Source of the DNA: Typhlomys cinereus
Taxonomy: Eukaryota > Chordata > Mammalia > Rodentia > Platacanthomyidae
Length of the DNA: 64,000 nt
NCBI GenBank assembly: GCA_023101885.1
Contig: JALPQD010000101.1
Coordinates: 4,342,600 to 4,406,599, forward strand
Direction of reading: 5' to 3'
Shown one piece after another: positions 45,925-57,560 of this stretch. Under the pieces are notes generated by a model that saw only the letters and a program-made list of their open reading frames with translations, was not told the origin of the DNA and ran no database searches. Both the position numbers and the translations under genes were made by a program. The stretch's first letter is position 1. Each line of letters starts with the position of its first letter.

Positions 45925-46080
45925 ACTTGTACAGCAGAGGGACCTAAGGGACAGTCACTATAGACTTGTACACCAGAGGGATCTAAGGAACAGTCACTAT
46001 AGACTTGTACAGCAGAGGGACCTAAGGGACAGTCACTATAGACTTGTACGCCAGAGGGATCTAAGGAACAGTCACTATAA
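45925..46080 (-). repeat. 39-bp minisatellite with 78-bp higher-order ABAB structure
   Basis: Four units of exactly 39 bp start at 45925, 45964, 46003 and 46042 with 'acttgtac'. Units 1 and 3 share 'agcagagggacctaaggga'; units 2 and 4 share 'ccagagggatctaaggaa'. The array thus doubled as a two-unit block. Since 39 is a multiple of three, the minus strand stays open (13-residue units like YSDCPLGPSAVQV), but nothing else argues for translation. Confidence 0.93.
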
Positions 46081-46089
46081 AGACGCAAG

Positions 46090-46430
46090 CCCCAGAGGGG
46101 GAGATGTTAAAGCACTTGCCAGCCTGCCTGAAGGACAGAACATTCAGAACTCCAGATCTCACATTAAAAGAAAATGTTGTGTCATGTGGCAGCCCACCTG
46201 TAATTTGAGCCTTAGAAGGAAGAGACTGGACATTCACAGGACAAGCTGGCTAGTCAGACTAACCCTATTGGTAAGCTCTGCATTTGATCAGAGACTCGGT
46301 CTCCAAAGAATAACGTGGAAGAGCAATTGGTCATGTCTCCTGATCCTGCTCTGAGGTCTCTACCCTCACAGAGACTCAGGCACACGCTCTTGTTCACACG
46401 AGTGGGTATAGAGACACCCCTACATACACA
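46090..46430 (+). mobile_element. tRNA-derived SINE, long-body variant
   Basis: 'catgtggcagcccacctgta', 'aagctggctagtcagactaa', 'gatcagagactcggtctcc' and 'aacgtggaagagcaattgg'. Diverged copy without a clean CA run. Confidence 0.65.
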
Positions 46431-46446
46431 TGAGGACGAAGTAAGA

Positions 46447-46749
46447 GCACTGGGAAGATGGCTCAGTGGTTAAAACCTTTGCCTCACAAGCAAGAGGACC
46501 TGAGTTCAGATCCTTTTGCAGATGTAAAAATGCCAGGTAGGTGTGGCGGCCCCTCTGCCCCCCATAACTCTAGTCCTGGAAGCCAAGAGCAGGCTGGCTG
46601 GGCAGAGCGGCTCTAACGGTGTGTCAGAGTCTAGTTAGAGACCCAGGCTCACAACGGTAATGTGAAGAGCAGTTCAGGATGTTTTCCAATATCACTCTTA
46701 GGCCTCCACATGCACACACATACCTACACGTGCATGGGTGTACATACGC

Positions 46750-46793
<44 letters not shown>

Positions 46794-46835
46794 ACACATA
46801 CACACAGAAACACACATGCACACAAACATAAGGAA
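46447..46835 (+). mobile_element. tRNA-derived SINE, long-body variant, with (CA)n
   Basis: A good head, 'actgggaagatggctcagtg', then 'gagcaggctggctgggcag', 'gttagagacccaggctcaca' and 'taggcctccacatgcacaca', with (CA)19 at about 46754-46791. It is the best example of the long-body type. Confidence 0.82.
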
Positions 46836-48298
46836 AGGGAAAAAAATAAGGCTACAGGTATCATTGAAAGCACTGGAAGACACATTGTGCTGGAAAAGCA
46901 CTTGGCTTTGTCCTCAGGCATCCCAGGCTGTGGACCAGCCCTGGGAATGACGAATCTGCTAACCTGGGTGGATTCTGTAGGTGGGAGGAGGGAGGAGGCA
47001 GGCAGAACATTTGAAATTTGGAAATGCCAATATGGAATGGTGAAGAGGGAAGAAGGATGTGGAGGGATGGAGAAATGTGTGGAGGACAGAGGGCAGGAAG
47101 GGAGGAGGCGGTGGGCTCCAGAGGATCCCGGCCAGCCCTAAACCTGCGTACTAAGCCGCTGTTTGTCCCCTGGCATTCAGACATGTCCAGGAAGACACAA
47201 GTATACATGGAGCCCAGATAGCCTCCCTTTCCTTTCTATGTGGCTGAACTGCCCCAAGCCCCTGCTCCAGCTCACCTCCACGGACAGCACAGGCTTGGTT
47301 TGCTTCCCTGAGACCCTTAGGGTCTTTTCTCCACACCTGCCACTACCAGACCACAGGATGCGCTGAAGAGCCATCACTACTGACCCCTTGCAGGATTCCT
47401 TCCCTCGGGCCTGCTCTCGGGGGAGGGGGGCTGCTCTCCACTTAGAATCCAAGTGATTCTGTTAGTGTGTTAATGTCTCTTGCAGGTTCCCACATTTTCT
47501 CCTTCATGTGGCTTATTCTGCATGTTGATCGGCTATCTAGAGACACCCCCAAAGACTCTGGAGTTATTGTGTATCTAACCTTCCTGACTTTATTTCCCTC
47601 TCTCCAAGACTCAATTTCTTCATTTTTTAACAAAAGGCATCATGGCAAAGATTCCATTCATGGCCAGTCTGTGTGTTCATTCTGGATAGCACGGGCTATT
47701 TCCAGCATCTCCTTCCAGTAAGGCATTTGGAGACGTTATGGCAGACGTCCTTTGCATGCACAGCCATCTGAACAGTTCTGTGAAGATCTCAAACTGCCAC
47801 AATGGGGTGATGTGGAATTTAGACCCAATGAGAATTATTAGTAGAAACTGTTTAACCTGGCAAGAAAAAAAAAGGGGGAGGGGGGTGTCACTTTGGACCT
47901 GTAACTCCTGTGGCCAGAGAGAAGACATCCCAGGGAGGAATGAGAAGGTGTGTACGGGTTCTGTGAGGATGGTCCACAGCAATTTCCTGTTTGTAAACAT
48001 TTTATGAGCCTGCACCCAGATAGCCCGATATCCTGCTCTGAAACCAACAAGATTATAAAAACAATAACAGAAATGAAATAAATTAAGCATCACATTGAGA
48101 GGAGATGGCAATGCTAGGATGGTTTCTACAAGGGAAATAACACTCAGAACAAATAAGCAAAGTCGCAGGACTGACAGAGCTGCATGTTAGAAACATAATA
48201 CTGAATTTAAACAAAATGGAAACTCGGAACCCACCAAACACGGCATGGTACAGTTTTTAAATGAAGTTCAAAATAAGTAAAACTACAAAAATAAAATC
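46836..48298. other. Unassigned DNA, about 1.5 kb
   Basis: Purine-rich 46980-47120 produces open frames on both strands without other support. No repeat or exon is recognised. Confidence 0.4.
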
Positions 48299-48580
48299 AG
48301 GAGCTGGAGAGATGACTCAGGGGTTAAGACCTTTGCCTCAAAAGCAAAAGGAACCGAGTTCAGATCCCCAAATCCCATGTAAAAAAAAAAAATGCCAGGC
48401 AGATATGGCAACAGCCTGATACTCTTGCTGTGGAGGCAGAGCCTAGGAAACCCCAGAGCAAAGCAATAAGGAGGTGGAGTACTCCAGGATGGTTCTAGAT
48501 GTAACCTCTAGGACTCCACAGACACACGCTCAAGTGTCCTCTTGTATACATATATACACACACAGAAAAAAACTCAGGCA
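48299..48580 (+). mobile_element. tRNA-derived SINE, dominant family
   Basis: 'gagctggagagatgactcag', an A12 run at about 48380-48391 and body 'agatatggcaacagcctgat', ending in TATA/CACA-rich sequence. The A run sits where the 'gtaaaaatgcc' motif normally lies. Confidence 0.85.
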
Positions 48581-48660
48581 AATATACTTTTGTATGTGTA
48601 GTTCTTTATGGAAACAAGAAAATAGCAGCAAATAGGACATTGAAGATAATAGTTAAACTG

Positions 48661-48931
48661 TGGTTTAGAGAGATGGTTCAGGAGTTAAGGCTCTGCCTCC
48701 CAAACAGGAGACCCTGGGTTCAGACCCCAGGTCCTACATAAAAATGCCAGGCAGAAACAGCAGCAGCCTGAACTTCTGGGTCTGACGGGCGGGGCTTGGG
48801 AAATCCCAGTAAAGCAAAAAGGAGGTAGAAGCAATCCAGGATGATTCCCGAAGTCACCCTTGGTCCTCCACAGAGGCACACAGTGCTCTTTGATACACAC
48901 ACACACACACACATACACATGCACGCACGCA

Positions 48932-48970
<39 letters not shown>

Positions 48971-48992
48971 GCACAAATAAAGTTTTAAAAAG
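48661..48992 (+). mobile_element. tRNA-derived SINE with (CA)n/(GCAC)n tail
   Basis: Head 'ttagagagatggttcaggag' and body 'gcagaaacagcagcagcctg'. The tail at about 48894-48975 mixes CA, GCAC and CGCA units. The terminal 'aataaagttttaaaaag' completes it. Confidence 0.85.
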
Positions 48993-49024
48993 AGTTAAAC
49001 CCTTTTTATGTTCTCAGTCTTGAG

Positions 49025-49185
49025 GGCAAACCTCTCCTGCCACAGTGCATTTGTAGAGGTCAGAAGATAACTTTTAGAAGTCAGTTATCTCCTTCCACCA
49101 TGCAGCCATCCAGGGCTCAAACTTGGGCTGCTAGGTTTGCAAACAGGTGTTTTTCTCACTGAGCTGTCTCGCCAACTGTAGCTGT
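49025..49185 (-). mobile_element. B3-like SINE
   Basis: 'tagaggtcagaagataactt', 'gtcagttatctccttccacc' and 'ttctcactgagctgtctcgc' are typical minus-strand B2/B3 landmarks. Confidence 0.7.
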
Positions 49186-49675
49186 AGATCCTTTTATAGT
49201 TCCTTCTTAACAGGTTCAGTTTATAAACTTGAAAAAAAGCTTTTGTGACGGTTTTCCAGTTTTATCAGATTTCTGCATGGAATATTTTCCTTCACACTGC
49301 AGTTTGACAAACACTGGTTTGCTTCTGAACGGCAAGCTAGCCATGTATTGTTGTGGAAAAAGTCCCCACTGTCTCGTAATATGTTATCATTTTCATCTAC
49401 TATTGAATTTGATTAGCTCATATTTTGTGGAGTACATTAGAGTTCTGCGTCCATGAGGGATGCTGGTTTGTGGAGTTTTGTGGTATTGTCTTTTGCTTCA
49501 TTTCGATGTTGAGTGATACTGACACAACTGAATGATAAAATCTGTAGAATATTGGTTTTACTTCTTTTCAAATAACTGGTGGAATTTACTACATAAGACC
49601 TCTTGCCTGAAGGTTTATTTTTTTTTTGGAGGAATGCTTTTCATCATGAGGTTAATTCTATTTCTTTTTCTGCAT
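49186..49675. other. Unassigned AT-rich DNA
   Basis: Some T-rich stretches. Possibly a continuation of the old antisense L1 found after 50 kb, but this is not demonstrable by eye. Confidence 0.3.
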
Positions 49676-49742
<67 letters not shown>

Positions 49743-49992
49743 TGTGTGTCAGAGGGCACTGTGTGTGTCTGTGGAATCCCAAGGGTGATTTCAGGAATCA
49801 CCCTGGATTGTTCTACCTCCTTATTATTTTAGCTCTGGAATTTCCCAGGCTCTGTCTTTAGAATGGGAAGTGCAGGCCATCACCATTTCCAGAACTGGCA
49901 TTTTTCTATGGGATCCAAACTCATTTAAACAAAATCCAAACTCAGGTTCTTTTGCTTGCGAGGCAGAGGCTTAACACCTGAGCTATCTAGCA
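49676..49992 (-). mobile_element. tRNA-derived SINE with long (GT)n
   Basis: (GT)n of about 70 bp (49679-49750, one TATG break), then 'gaatcccaagggtgatttca' and 'gctctggaatttcccaggct'. Near the head, 'caaactca' and its neighbours are duplicated ('atccaaactcatttaaacaa', then 'atccaaactcaggttctttt'). Minus orientation. Confidence 0.82.
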
Positions 49993-50589
49993 CTTTCTCT
50001 TTATTTGTGTGCCACCTTTGGTAATTTGAACGTTGAAGAAATATTTCCATAATATTTGTTCACGATATTCTCCTCTTGTTCATATTTCTAGACTGCATGT
50101 TGATACACTTCTTCATTCTTGACATTAATTATTTATACTTTCTCTTGTTTTTCTACCACTCAAGCTATTTATCAGTCATTAGAGGTTTGTAATTTTTATT
50201 GCTCTTTCTAGAACCAAATGCTGTCCTATTTTATTCACTGGCTTCTATCTATCTTTATTTTTCTTTCTTTCACATATTGAAGCTTAGCTCCCTCTTTACT
50301 TTGTAATGTCTTAAGATGCAAAGTAAAGAAATTAATTTTATCTCATTTTTTCTAGTATGACTATTTGTACTTTCACAGGCTTTATATTTTAGCAACTGCC
50401 TCCTGTTTTTACTATGCTAGGTTTTACGTTTGCTTTCAGTTGAAATACTTCTGGTTTCTTTTTATTACTGTTTTACTTTATTAATAGTGAGTGTGTGTTA
50501 GTTTAAATAGTATGTGTGCTAGTTTATTATTAGCCAGCATAATATGTATTTTACTTTATTCTCAGTAAATATGTAGGTTTTAACACAGG

Positions 50590-50755
50590 AACAGGTGCAC
50601 TGTGTGAGTGGACCACATGACAAAACATACCTATAAAGGTCCACAAAGTTGGTTCTCTCCAGTCATCTTTATGTGAATTCTGAGGCTTGAACTCATATCA
50701 AACTTACCCCACAAGCAACTTTACCCACTGAGCCATCTATCCAGCTCTGGTTTTT
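50590..50755 (-). mobile_element. B3-like SINE inside the old L1
   Basis: 'gtgcactgtgtgagtggacc', 'aagttggttctctccagtca' and 'tacccactgagccatctatc' give a minus-strand B2/B3 copy. Confidence 0.6.
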
Positions 50756-50918
50756 CTTTTATTTGCTTGTCTAACACATTATTCAAAAGTAGGAGGTTTG
50801 TAATCTAATTATTTGGGGATTTTCAAGATATATTTCTTTTTGTTATTTCCAGTTTGATTCCCTCATAATCAGAAAACATGTGAACATCCCAATGTTTTTC
50901 TGTATTTGTCAATTGTTA

Positions 50919-51276
50919 TGTGTTAGTTACTTTTCTCATTGCTGTGGCTAAGCACCTGGCAGAAGGATATCAAAAGGAATACTTTAGTCACAGTTGCAGA
51001 GGATTATTTGTCCATCGAGGCTGGGAAAGCTTGGTACCTGAAATGACGTAGTCCATGTAGGTGGAAATGTGAGTGGCATATCATTTCTTGACAGTGACCA
51101 GGAAGCAGGATTGATGATAGAACAGTCTTCAAAGGCCCCTAGTACTGGCTTACAGCTCCCAGCGAGGCGTCCCTTCTCAAAGGTGCATTACTTCCCAAAA
51201 CAGAACCCTGAGCTGGGGACTAAGTGTTCAGACACACAACCCTGAAAGAAGGTTATTCTGCGTTCACACCATAACA
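50919..51276 (-). mobile_element. MLT1/MaLR-like LTR inside the old L1
   Basis: Plus-strand reading begins 'tgtgttagttacttttctca' followed by 'ttgctgtggctaagcacctg', and ends 'ctgcgttcacaccataaca'. This is an MLT1-type LTR in reverse. L1-like sequence resumes afterwards. Confidence 0.65.
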
Positions 51277-51660
51277 AGTTGCTTTGTGACCAAATATGCC
51301 ACCTGCCTTGAACATTCTGCATTCATTAGAAAAGGATGCATATTCTCCTATTATTCAGTTTAGTTGTAGATTTTTCAGTTAGGTTGAGTTGAATTACTGA
51401 TATGCCCAAACCTATGTTATTTCTTGCTGTGTATCTTCCCTATCCTCTAGCAATTGCGGAAAAAGAATTTTCAAAATTGCCAATTCTAGTGGTCTGTCGC
51501 TTGTTTTAGTGCTGTTAGATTTCATTTTGCACTTTGAAATGCTCCCTAATCATATTCCTTCTCTTGAAGTCTATTTTTGATACTAATACAGTCATTTATG
51601 CTTTCTGATAATTAGTGGTTACATAGGTTATATTTAAGGTATGCCTCTCATACCTTAAAG

Positions 51661-52022
51661 TATAGAACTGGATCTGGAGCTAACATTATTCTCAGGGAAC
51701 TTTTTAGCTCATGGGTTCTTAGAACATCGAGAAACATAAACCTTAAAAATCAATGCAGAATGCTGGCTTTCTCTTCCTCCATTAGCAGCTGTTAATCAGA
51801 AGCTGTCAACAAATGTCATGAGCAAGAAGAGACAATATTCAATATTCATCATTTGAACAGGATATTGACTGGCTGGCCAAGTTTTTGTCCAACGTGAATG
51901 GATATGAGCTAGGAAGTCTAGCAGTGGGACCAAAAAGATCTGTCAGTAAAATTGGATGGGTGTGTACTCTTGCTAGATGTCCGGAATTAACAAAACTAGC
52001 TGTTGTATACAAATTTAGTTCT
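51661..52022. other. Unassigned DNA
   Basis: No feature recognised. An imperfect doubling, 'acaatattcaatattcatc', occurs near 51831-51850. Confidence 0.3.
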
Positions 52023-52232
52023 GGCCATGCTGAAATGGCCCGGGACTGCAATTCTAACCCTTGAAGGCAAAGCCTGGGGAACCCCAAGCAAAGCAATGAA
52101 GCAGAGCGATGCAGATGATTCCTAATGTCACCACCGTTGGGCTTCCATGGTGACAGTGCCCTCTTCTACACCCACACCCACAAATGTACACACACCCACA
52201 TCTACACCTGCAGGAAAAAAAAAATCAGTTTA
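52023..52232 (+). mobile_element. tRNA-derived SINE, head missing
   Basis: Starts mid-element at 'ggccatgctgaaatggcccg'. The body shows 'ccccaagcaaagcaatgaag' and 'accgttgggcttccatgg', then CA-rich sequence and a short A run. Confidence 0.7.
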
Positions 52233-52771
52233 CAGTCAGGCTCTGCAGCTGGACCATCTAGTTTCAAATGTCACTCCACATGGCTCTGAGGGAAGCAGCT
52301 GCTTCGGAAGAATTTCAGAGTGTTTCTTCTTTGCACTGCAAATTTATTTGTAGAGATCGAGCTACATCCAAGAGAGACCCAGTGAAGGACTGGATTGTGA
52401 TACTGTTTAACTCTCTCACGGAGACTGCTGACACATGCTCCAGTAATTATTTTAAAAATTCAATGCAGGTGAAAGTCATATGTACTACAGAGTAGTAATC
52501 TAGTCTGTCCCCTGGGCAGAGTATATTACCATAGCTCTTGTTCCCCAGACCAACCACACTCCTCAAAAGAGAGTGTTCAGACAAAGCTCTCATGAGGTGC
52601 CTCGGATGCCAGCAATTTTATACAAGAAGCTGGTAGAAAGCATATTGAGAGTAGAGACCATTAGCCCAAGCAGATACTTCTCTATTGGTTTTGTGTCCAC
52701 TGAGTGGAAGGTTGAAAGTCAGAATGATTGTCTAGAGAAAAATACTACCAACAATTACTCTAATCCTTGTG
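52233..52771. other. Unassigned DNA
   Basis: No repeat or gene recognised. Overlapping open frames at 52268-52495 and 52573-52815 lack support. Confidence 0.35.
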
Positions 52772-53135
52772 TGCTAGTTAGACAGATAGGTATCAACTTG
52801 ACAATTAAAGGATGAGCTCTTGACACATTTGTGTAGAGTTAGTATAAGCCAACCTGCAGGAGATTGTCTGATTGATGTGGAAAGACCCAGCCCATGGTAA
52901 GTGGAATCATCCCCTAGGTGGGTGAATAAATGGGGGAAACTAGTTCAGTAAGTTGGCATTCCTCAGCATACTTTCTATCTGGTGAATGAGGTTTGTCTCA
53001 ATAATTCCTGCGAGTATGGTGTTGGTATGAGTTTTCCTGCCAAGCTGGACTAAGCACTCTATCAAGAATCAAGAACAGTAATTAAAAATAAAATCCTCTG
53101 TTCTCCTAAGCAACATACCGGTAAAATGCAACACC
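52772..53135 (+). mobile_element. Solo LTR, TCAACTTGAC family
   Basis: 'gtgctagttagacagatagg' and 'tatcaacttgacaattaaag', then 'aaagacccagcccatggtaa', 'ggtgaatgaggtttgtctca' and a polyadenylation-like 'aaaataaaatcctc' near 53085. Confidence 0.72.
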
Positions 53136-53329
53136 CTGATATTTCAAAGGATATAAAGTCATGAACCATCTTCCTATACACTTAGGATCATGTTGGAAGA
53201 TTCCAGGCAAACAGACTCTGCAAAACAATTGCAATTGATATCAGTGAGTATTCCCCATTTATGTCTGGGGTCTGTGGACTCCAGTGGGAATAGACTTAGA
53301 TAACCAAGTGCAGTCTCTGACTTATTCAG

Positions 53330-53540
53330 ATATTTTATTTACTTAATTATTATTCACTTATTTGAGAGAAACACAGAGAGAATTAAACATGCATGCCACA
53401 TCACATGAGGTCAGAGAGCAATACTCAAGACTCAGCTCCCTTTTTCCACCTCATGGGCTTCCAGAGGTCAAATTCACTCAGATCACTGGATATGACCAGA
53501 GGTGCCTTACCTGCTGACCATCTCAGTAACCCTCTGACTT
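53330..53540 (-). mobile_element. B3-like SINE
   Basis: 'gagagaattaaacatgcatg', 'cttttttccacctcatggg'-like order and 'cttacctgctgaccatctc'. Minus orientation, diverged. Confidence 0.55.
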
Positions 53541-54384
53541 CTTATTCAGATGATTCCTAGAAGAGCAAGAAATCCCTTAATATTCTAGAGGATTCAAAAA
53601 TGTAGTCCAAAACTTTCAGTCCCATGACTCTCCTACAATAAACTTAGGAGATGGCTATTACCTGTAATTACTCTGGAAGAGATGCCAATGAGAAATAGGT
53701 GGAAAAGTCACAAGCTAAGTTATAAACCCTTCAAGGGATGCATGGGAATATCTGTCTAGTGTCGCTTAGCTTCTAAAATTGGAAACTCACCTGCGACAGG
53801 CATAGCCAAGCCATCTTTCCTCTGCCCACTTTTGCACATAACCATATGTAATTCTGGAAAAAGATGGAATTTGCATACTATTACAATAGCTCATCTAGCA
53901 TCTAGCATCAATCAAATCTCAACTTGATGCTTCAGTTTTTCTTATAACTAATCTGTTAAACAGTCTGAGGGGAGGCAGATAAGAAAAGAAGCCCGAGGTC
54001 AGAATGGCAGGTTTCAATAAATTTCTACTTCTAATTCTCTGCCATCTACACTCCACGTTGCAGTGAGCTTTTAGTCCCAAATGGGGGTTGTCATCCATAT
54101 GCTTTAGAGCCTTTAAGGGGTTTCCCACACCCCTAAACTCAGAATTCATTCTCACCATACCATCTGATGCTTGAATGCGCAGCACCTCTATGCCAGCTGA
54201 CTCTACTTGGGTTGGCACGTTCTTTCTGAGCTATTTGAACAACTAGCTCCTTCTCAATACTCCAGTTCTAATTTACACACCACTTTCTCAAAGAGGAAGT
54301 TCTTGGGGTGACACCTTTCACAGTCTATTTCCAACACTTAATCGCCGTTGTACTGGATTCTATAATCTAATCTATTGGTCATTT
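53541..54384. other. Unassigned DNA
   Basis: Nothing recognised. A 99-codon open frame at 53919-54218 (minus) has no family resemblance. Confidence 0.4.
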
Positions 54385-54598
54385 CTTTCCTTTGTGTGTG
54401 CATGCATGTTCACGAGAGGACCCTCGAGTGTGTGGAGGCCCAAGAGTGACACTGGGCATCATCCTGGATTGCTCTACTTCCTTATTGCTTTGCTCTAGGG
54501 TTTCCCAGCCCCAGGCTACTGCCGTTTCCACCCAGCATTTTTCTGTGGGCTTGAAAGGCAAACACTTGACTCCTGAGTCATTTCCCCAAATCCATGGG
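54385..54598 (-). mobile_element. tRNA-derived SINE
   Basis: 'gaggcccaagagtgacactg', 'gctctagggtttcccagccc' and 'gactcctgagtcatttcccc'. Shortened in the middle, minus orientation. Confidence 0.78.
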
Positions 54599-55514
54599 AA
54601 TTTCTTACAGTTGCTTTACAAGTGAGAACAGCTTGAACTCTGAATGGGTGTGAAGGAACAAGGAAAGGATGGTGCTGTGGAGTACCCCTAAGCTGTGTCT
54701 TAGGGTGCTATCTTAGGGTGACATCTTCGGTGGCATCTTCGGGTAGCCTCCCAGCCTTCCTGATCCACAGGGAGATAGTAAGACTTAGTTACCTACTGTC
54801 CCCCCCAGAGCTGGACAGAAACCTTCTGAAGGGCAGAGGGATCAATCCCCTAAGTCTACAAAGAATGCCTCCTTAGATATGCTACCAGGGTCTCATGAGA
54901 ACCCCAAAGTTCAGGGAAGGACTGACGGCCTAAATCAGCCATCCCACACCTGTGGTCCTCTCAGGGGTAACCCCAAGGGACAGTAAAGGAGACAATCTTG
55001 CTTCCTTGCTTTGCTGTTTCTCCTTTGCCTCAAGTTCAACCTCCCTGGAGACGGGAAACCAGGATTGAAAAGGCAAGTACCTTGTCAAGGTTTAGGCCTT
55101 GCTGCAGCCACACAGTTGGTGTCTGACTGAAGTCCCTAAGCTGCTTTCAGACAGCATAAGACCCCGCATGACTTAGAACCCTGCAGGGAGTCCCTGGAGG
55201 CAGAGCGATTAGTGACTGATCCAATTAGAGCAATGCCCAGATCAATGAAGTGGTTCTGAGCCCCAGGTACATACAGAGAGCTATCCGAAAGACGGCCAGG
55301 GGCAAGAGCAGGGGACAGTAGCGGGGAGAGGGAGACGGGATGCGGGTAGCAGCAGCAGGCAAACGTGCCAGAGAGCAGCCATCTTCACACACCTTCCCCA
55401 ATGCCTTAGTGTGAGTCCGAGGGGCTAGCATGGTCCTGACGCATGGGAGACTTCAGGATGCCTCCTGCTGCCAGGAAGTTCATGACCAAAGAGCTTAGGG
55501 GAATAAGGTGGGTT
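54599..55514. other. Mostly unassigned; weak MIR-like core near 55070-55135
   Basis: A short 'cttagggtg' / 'catcttcgg' tandem lies at 54698-54745. 'aagtaccttgtcaaggttta' followed by 'gcagccacacagttggtgtc' resembles a MIR core in reverse. No gene is visible. Confidence 0.35.
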
Positions 55515-55852
55515 ATTCTTTTTTATATGATTCTCAGTTACGGTTCTTGGTCCAACTTGGCAGGAGAGATCATACCAGCACCACAAACCCAGGGAACTGG
55601 CCACACCATATTCCCAAGATTTCAGAGAACAGGGCAATCCTCACTTGGCAGATTGCAAGTCTACTAAAGTATGCTGAAGAATGCCAACTTACTGAACCAG
55701 CTCCCTCCATCTTTACCCGCCTACCCAGGGAACGGTCCCACCCACTATGGAGTGGGTCCTCCTACATCATTCAGACACTTTCTTGCAGGCTTGGTCAGGC
55801 CTTGCCTTAGCTATTAATTCTTCACAGATGCGCCCAGAGTTCATCCAACAGT
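55515..55852 (-). mobile_element. Solo LTR, TCAACTTGAC family
   Basis: Minus-strand order: 'gttcttggtccaacttggca', 'gaactggccacaccatattc', 'cccagggaacggtcccaccc', 'cacagatgcgcccagagttc'. The 5' end merges with a CT microsatellite. Confidence 0.68.
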
Positions 55853-55896
55853 TGTTGATCTCTCTCTCTGTCTATGTCTCTCTCTCTCTCTGTCTC

Positions 55897-55978
<82 letters not shown>
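55853..55978 (+). repeat. (CT)n-(CA)n compound microsatellite
   Basis: Interrupted CT with CTGT variants to about 55942, then (CA)17. Confidence 0.92.
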
Positions 55979-56574
55979 CTAGCCCATAAACTCTAAAATC
56001 CACTCACAAATGTGATGAGCAAGATAAATGGAAATGCTCAACAAACGAATCCATCGTTTGCACACAAATATGGCAATGGTCTCAAAGAAAAGGAACATTT
56101 GCTTCTGAGTCCTTTTATTGAGTTCCCAGAATGATTTCTACAAAGTGATTTTCCAACCTGGAAGATCTGAAGACCCCCAGTCTGGTCCTTTATTTCTGTA
56201 ACAGTACTGTGGATCCCGACCTTCAGGGAGACGGGATGGGACAGGCAGAAAGAAAACACAGTGCTTGTTGGAAGACATGGTTCTGACTCCATCTCTCAAG
56301 AGCTAGATGCCACCCACTGTCTGTCGTCCCTCAGTCCCCAATTCCAGGTCACCATATCACCTGGACAGCCTTCCACATTGTGGAGAAACAGAGAGAGAGC
56401 ATCTTGAGAGAGACCTTGGAAAACCTCCTTCCCAAAACTTCCATTGCATGGGCAATTACAACTTTAGAAATGTGTTTTCTCTCTCAAGTCAAATGTTTTT
56501 CACACATCACAAAGCCAAGCTTATGCAAGTTATTCAAAAATAATCATTTTCAATGAGCTAAAAAAAATTAATCT
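55979..56574. other. Unassigned DNA
   Basis: No feature recognised. Confidence 0.35.
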
Positions 56575-56760
56575 AGAGGTTGTTGAGCTAGTTCAACAGG
56601 TAAACTTTTGGGAAAGTCTTAAGACTTTTGGAATCTCTGGATTCCAAAAGGTGACAGGGGCCAGGGAATGACTCCTGGAAGTTGTCCTCTAGAATCAATA
56701 TTACACACACACGTACACAAAGAGAGAGAGACAGGGAGACAGAGAGAAAGAGAGAGAGAT
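56575..56760 (+). mobile_element. B3-like SINE with (GA)n end
   Basis: 'gttgagctagttcaacaggt', 'actcctggaagttgtcctct', short CA and then 'agagagagagacagggagac'. Diverged. Confidence 0.55.
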
Positions 56761-56761
56761 A

Positions 56762-56880
56762 AGAGGATGGTTCATGCCAGTAATCACAATATGTGGGAGG
56801 CTAAGGTAGGAGGCTCCTGAGTTCCAAACTAGCCTGAACTACATAGCAAGACTCTGCCTTAAAACAAACTAACAAACAAA
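56762..56880 (+). mobile_element. B1 SINE (7SL-derived)
   Basis: 'gatggttcatgccagtaatc', 'atatgtgggaggctaaggta', 'aactagcctgaactacatag' and 'agactctgccttaaaacaaa' follow B1 order. It is one of the few B1 copies in the window and supports a rodent source. Confidence 0.75.
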
Positions 56881-56886
56881 TCCATT

Positions 56887-57085
56887 TAGGGGCAGGTGAG
56901 ATAGCTCAGTGGGGAAAGGATCTGCTTGCAAACCTGGCAGTCTGAGTTTTATCCTTGGAAGTCTGGTAAAAGGAAGAACTGACTCTCCAAAGTTGTCCTC
57001 TGACCTCTACCTGTGTGCTAAGAAATATATATTCTCTCTCTCTCTTTCTCTCTCTACTAGATAAATAAACATTATTTTTAAAAAT
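56887..57085 (+). mobile_element. B3-like SINE
   Basis: 'ggggcaggtgagatagctca' head, 'aaagttgtcctctgacctct', (CT)n and 'agataaataaacattatttt' tail. A well-preserved member of the B2/B3 superfamily. Confidence 0.8.
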
Positions 57086-57119
57086 TCTCTTTAGTTTTTG
57101 TCTGATGTTGGCACTTGTG

Positions 57120-57318
57120 GTATACAGGGTTTTTTTAATAGTTTATTTTGGAAGAGAGAAAAATATGCGTACAAACTGTGGTGCATGGGTAGAGGTTAAA
57201 AAGCAACTTTCAGAAGTCAGTTCTTTCCTTCTACCATATGGGCTTTAGGGAATTGAACTCAGGCCACCAGGTTTACAGGCAGTCACTTTGCCCACTGAGC
57301 CATCTCATCAGCCCCCAC
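57120..57318 (-). mobile_element. B3-like SINE, opposite strand to its neighbour
   Basis: 'gaggttaaaaagcaactttc', 'gtcagttctttccttctacc' and 'tgcccactgagccatctcat'. It forms a tail-to-tail inverted pair with the copy at 56887-57085. Confidence 0.75.
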
Positions 57319-57439
57319 TGTAGTGCTCTTTAAGCTGAACTCATCATTGCTTGCTTATCCTTATGAGTAACCTCCACTGGCTCCTTCTTCCTTCAGGCAG
57401 CAATTAGGGGCTTTGCTTCCTGTCTCCTTTCAGTGAGCA

Positions 57440-57560
57440 TTTTGGAAAAAGAGACCTTGTCTCATTTATCTTTGTATCATCAGAACCAAATGGAACCCTG
57501 GACACAAGCGGCAAACCACAAACACCTGTAAAACTGAAAATCATGAATGAATAGGAATGA
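57440..57560 (+). mobile_element. L2 3'-end relic
   Basis: 'gagaccttgtctcatttatc', 'tatcatcagaaccaaatgga' and a 'catgaatgaatag' end fit the L2 terminal pattern. Confidence 0.5.

Larger units (their letters stand above)
50030..51660 (-). mobile_element. Ancient LINE-1 ORF2 region, interrupted
   Basis: On the plus strand it reads like the antisense of old mammalian L1 ORF2: 'agaggtttgtaatttttatt', 'aatctaattatttggggatt', 'gtttgattccctcataatca' and 'aaaaggatgcatattctcct'. It carries many stops. A B3-like SINE and an MLT1-like LTR were inserted later, so this is among the oldest layers here. Confidence 0.7.

Noticed and set aside
45925..46080. CRISPR-like array
   Set aside because: The 39-bp repeats are contiguous with no unique spacers, and the DNA is mammalian. 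It is a minisatellite.
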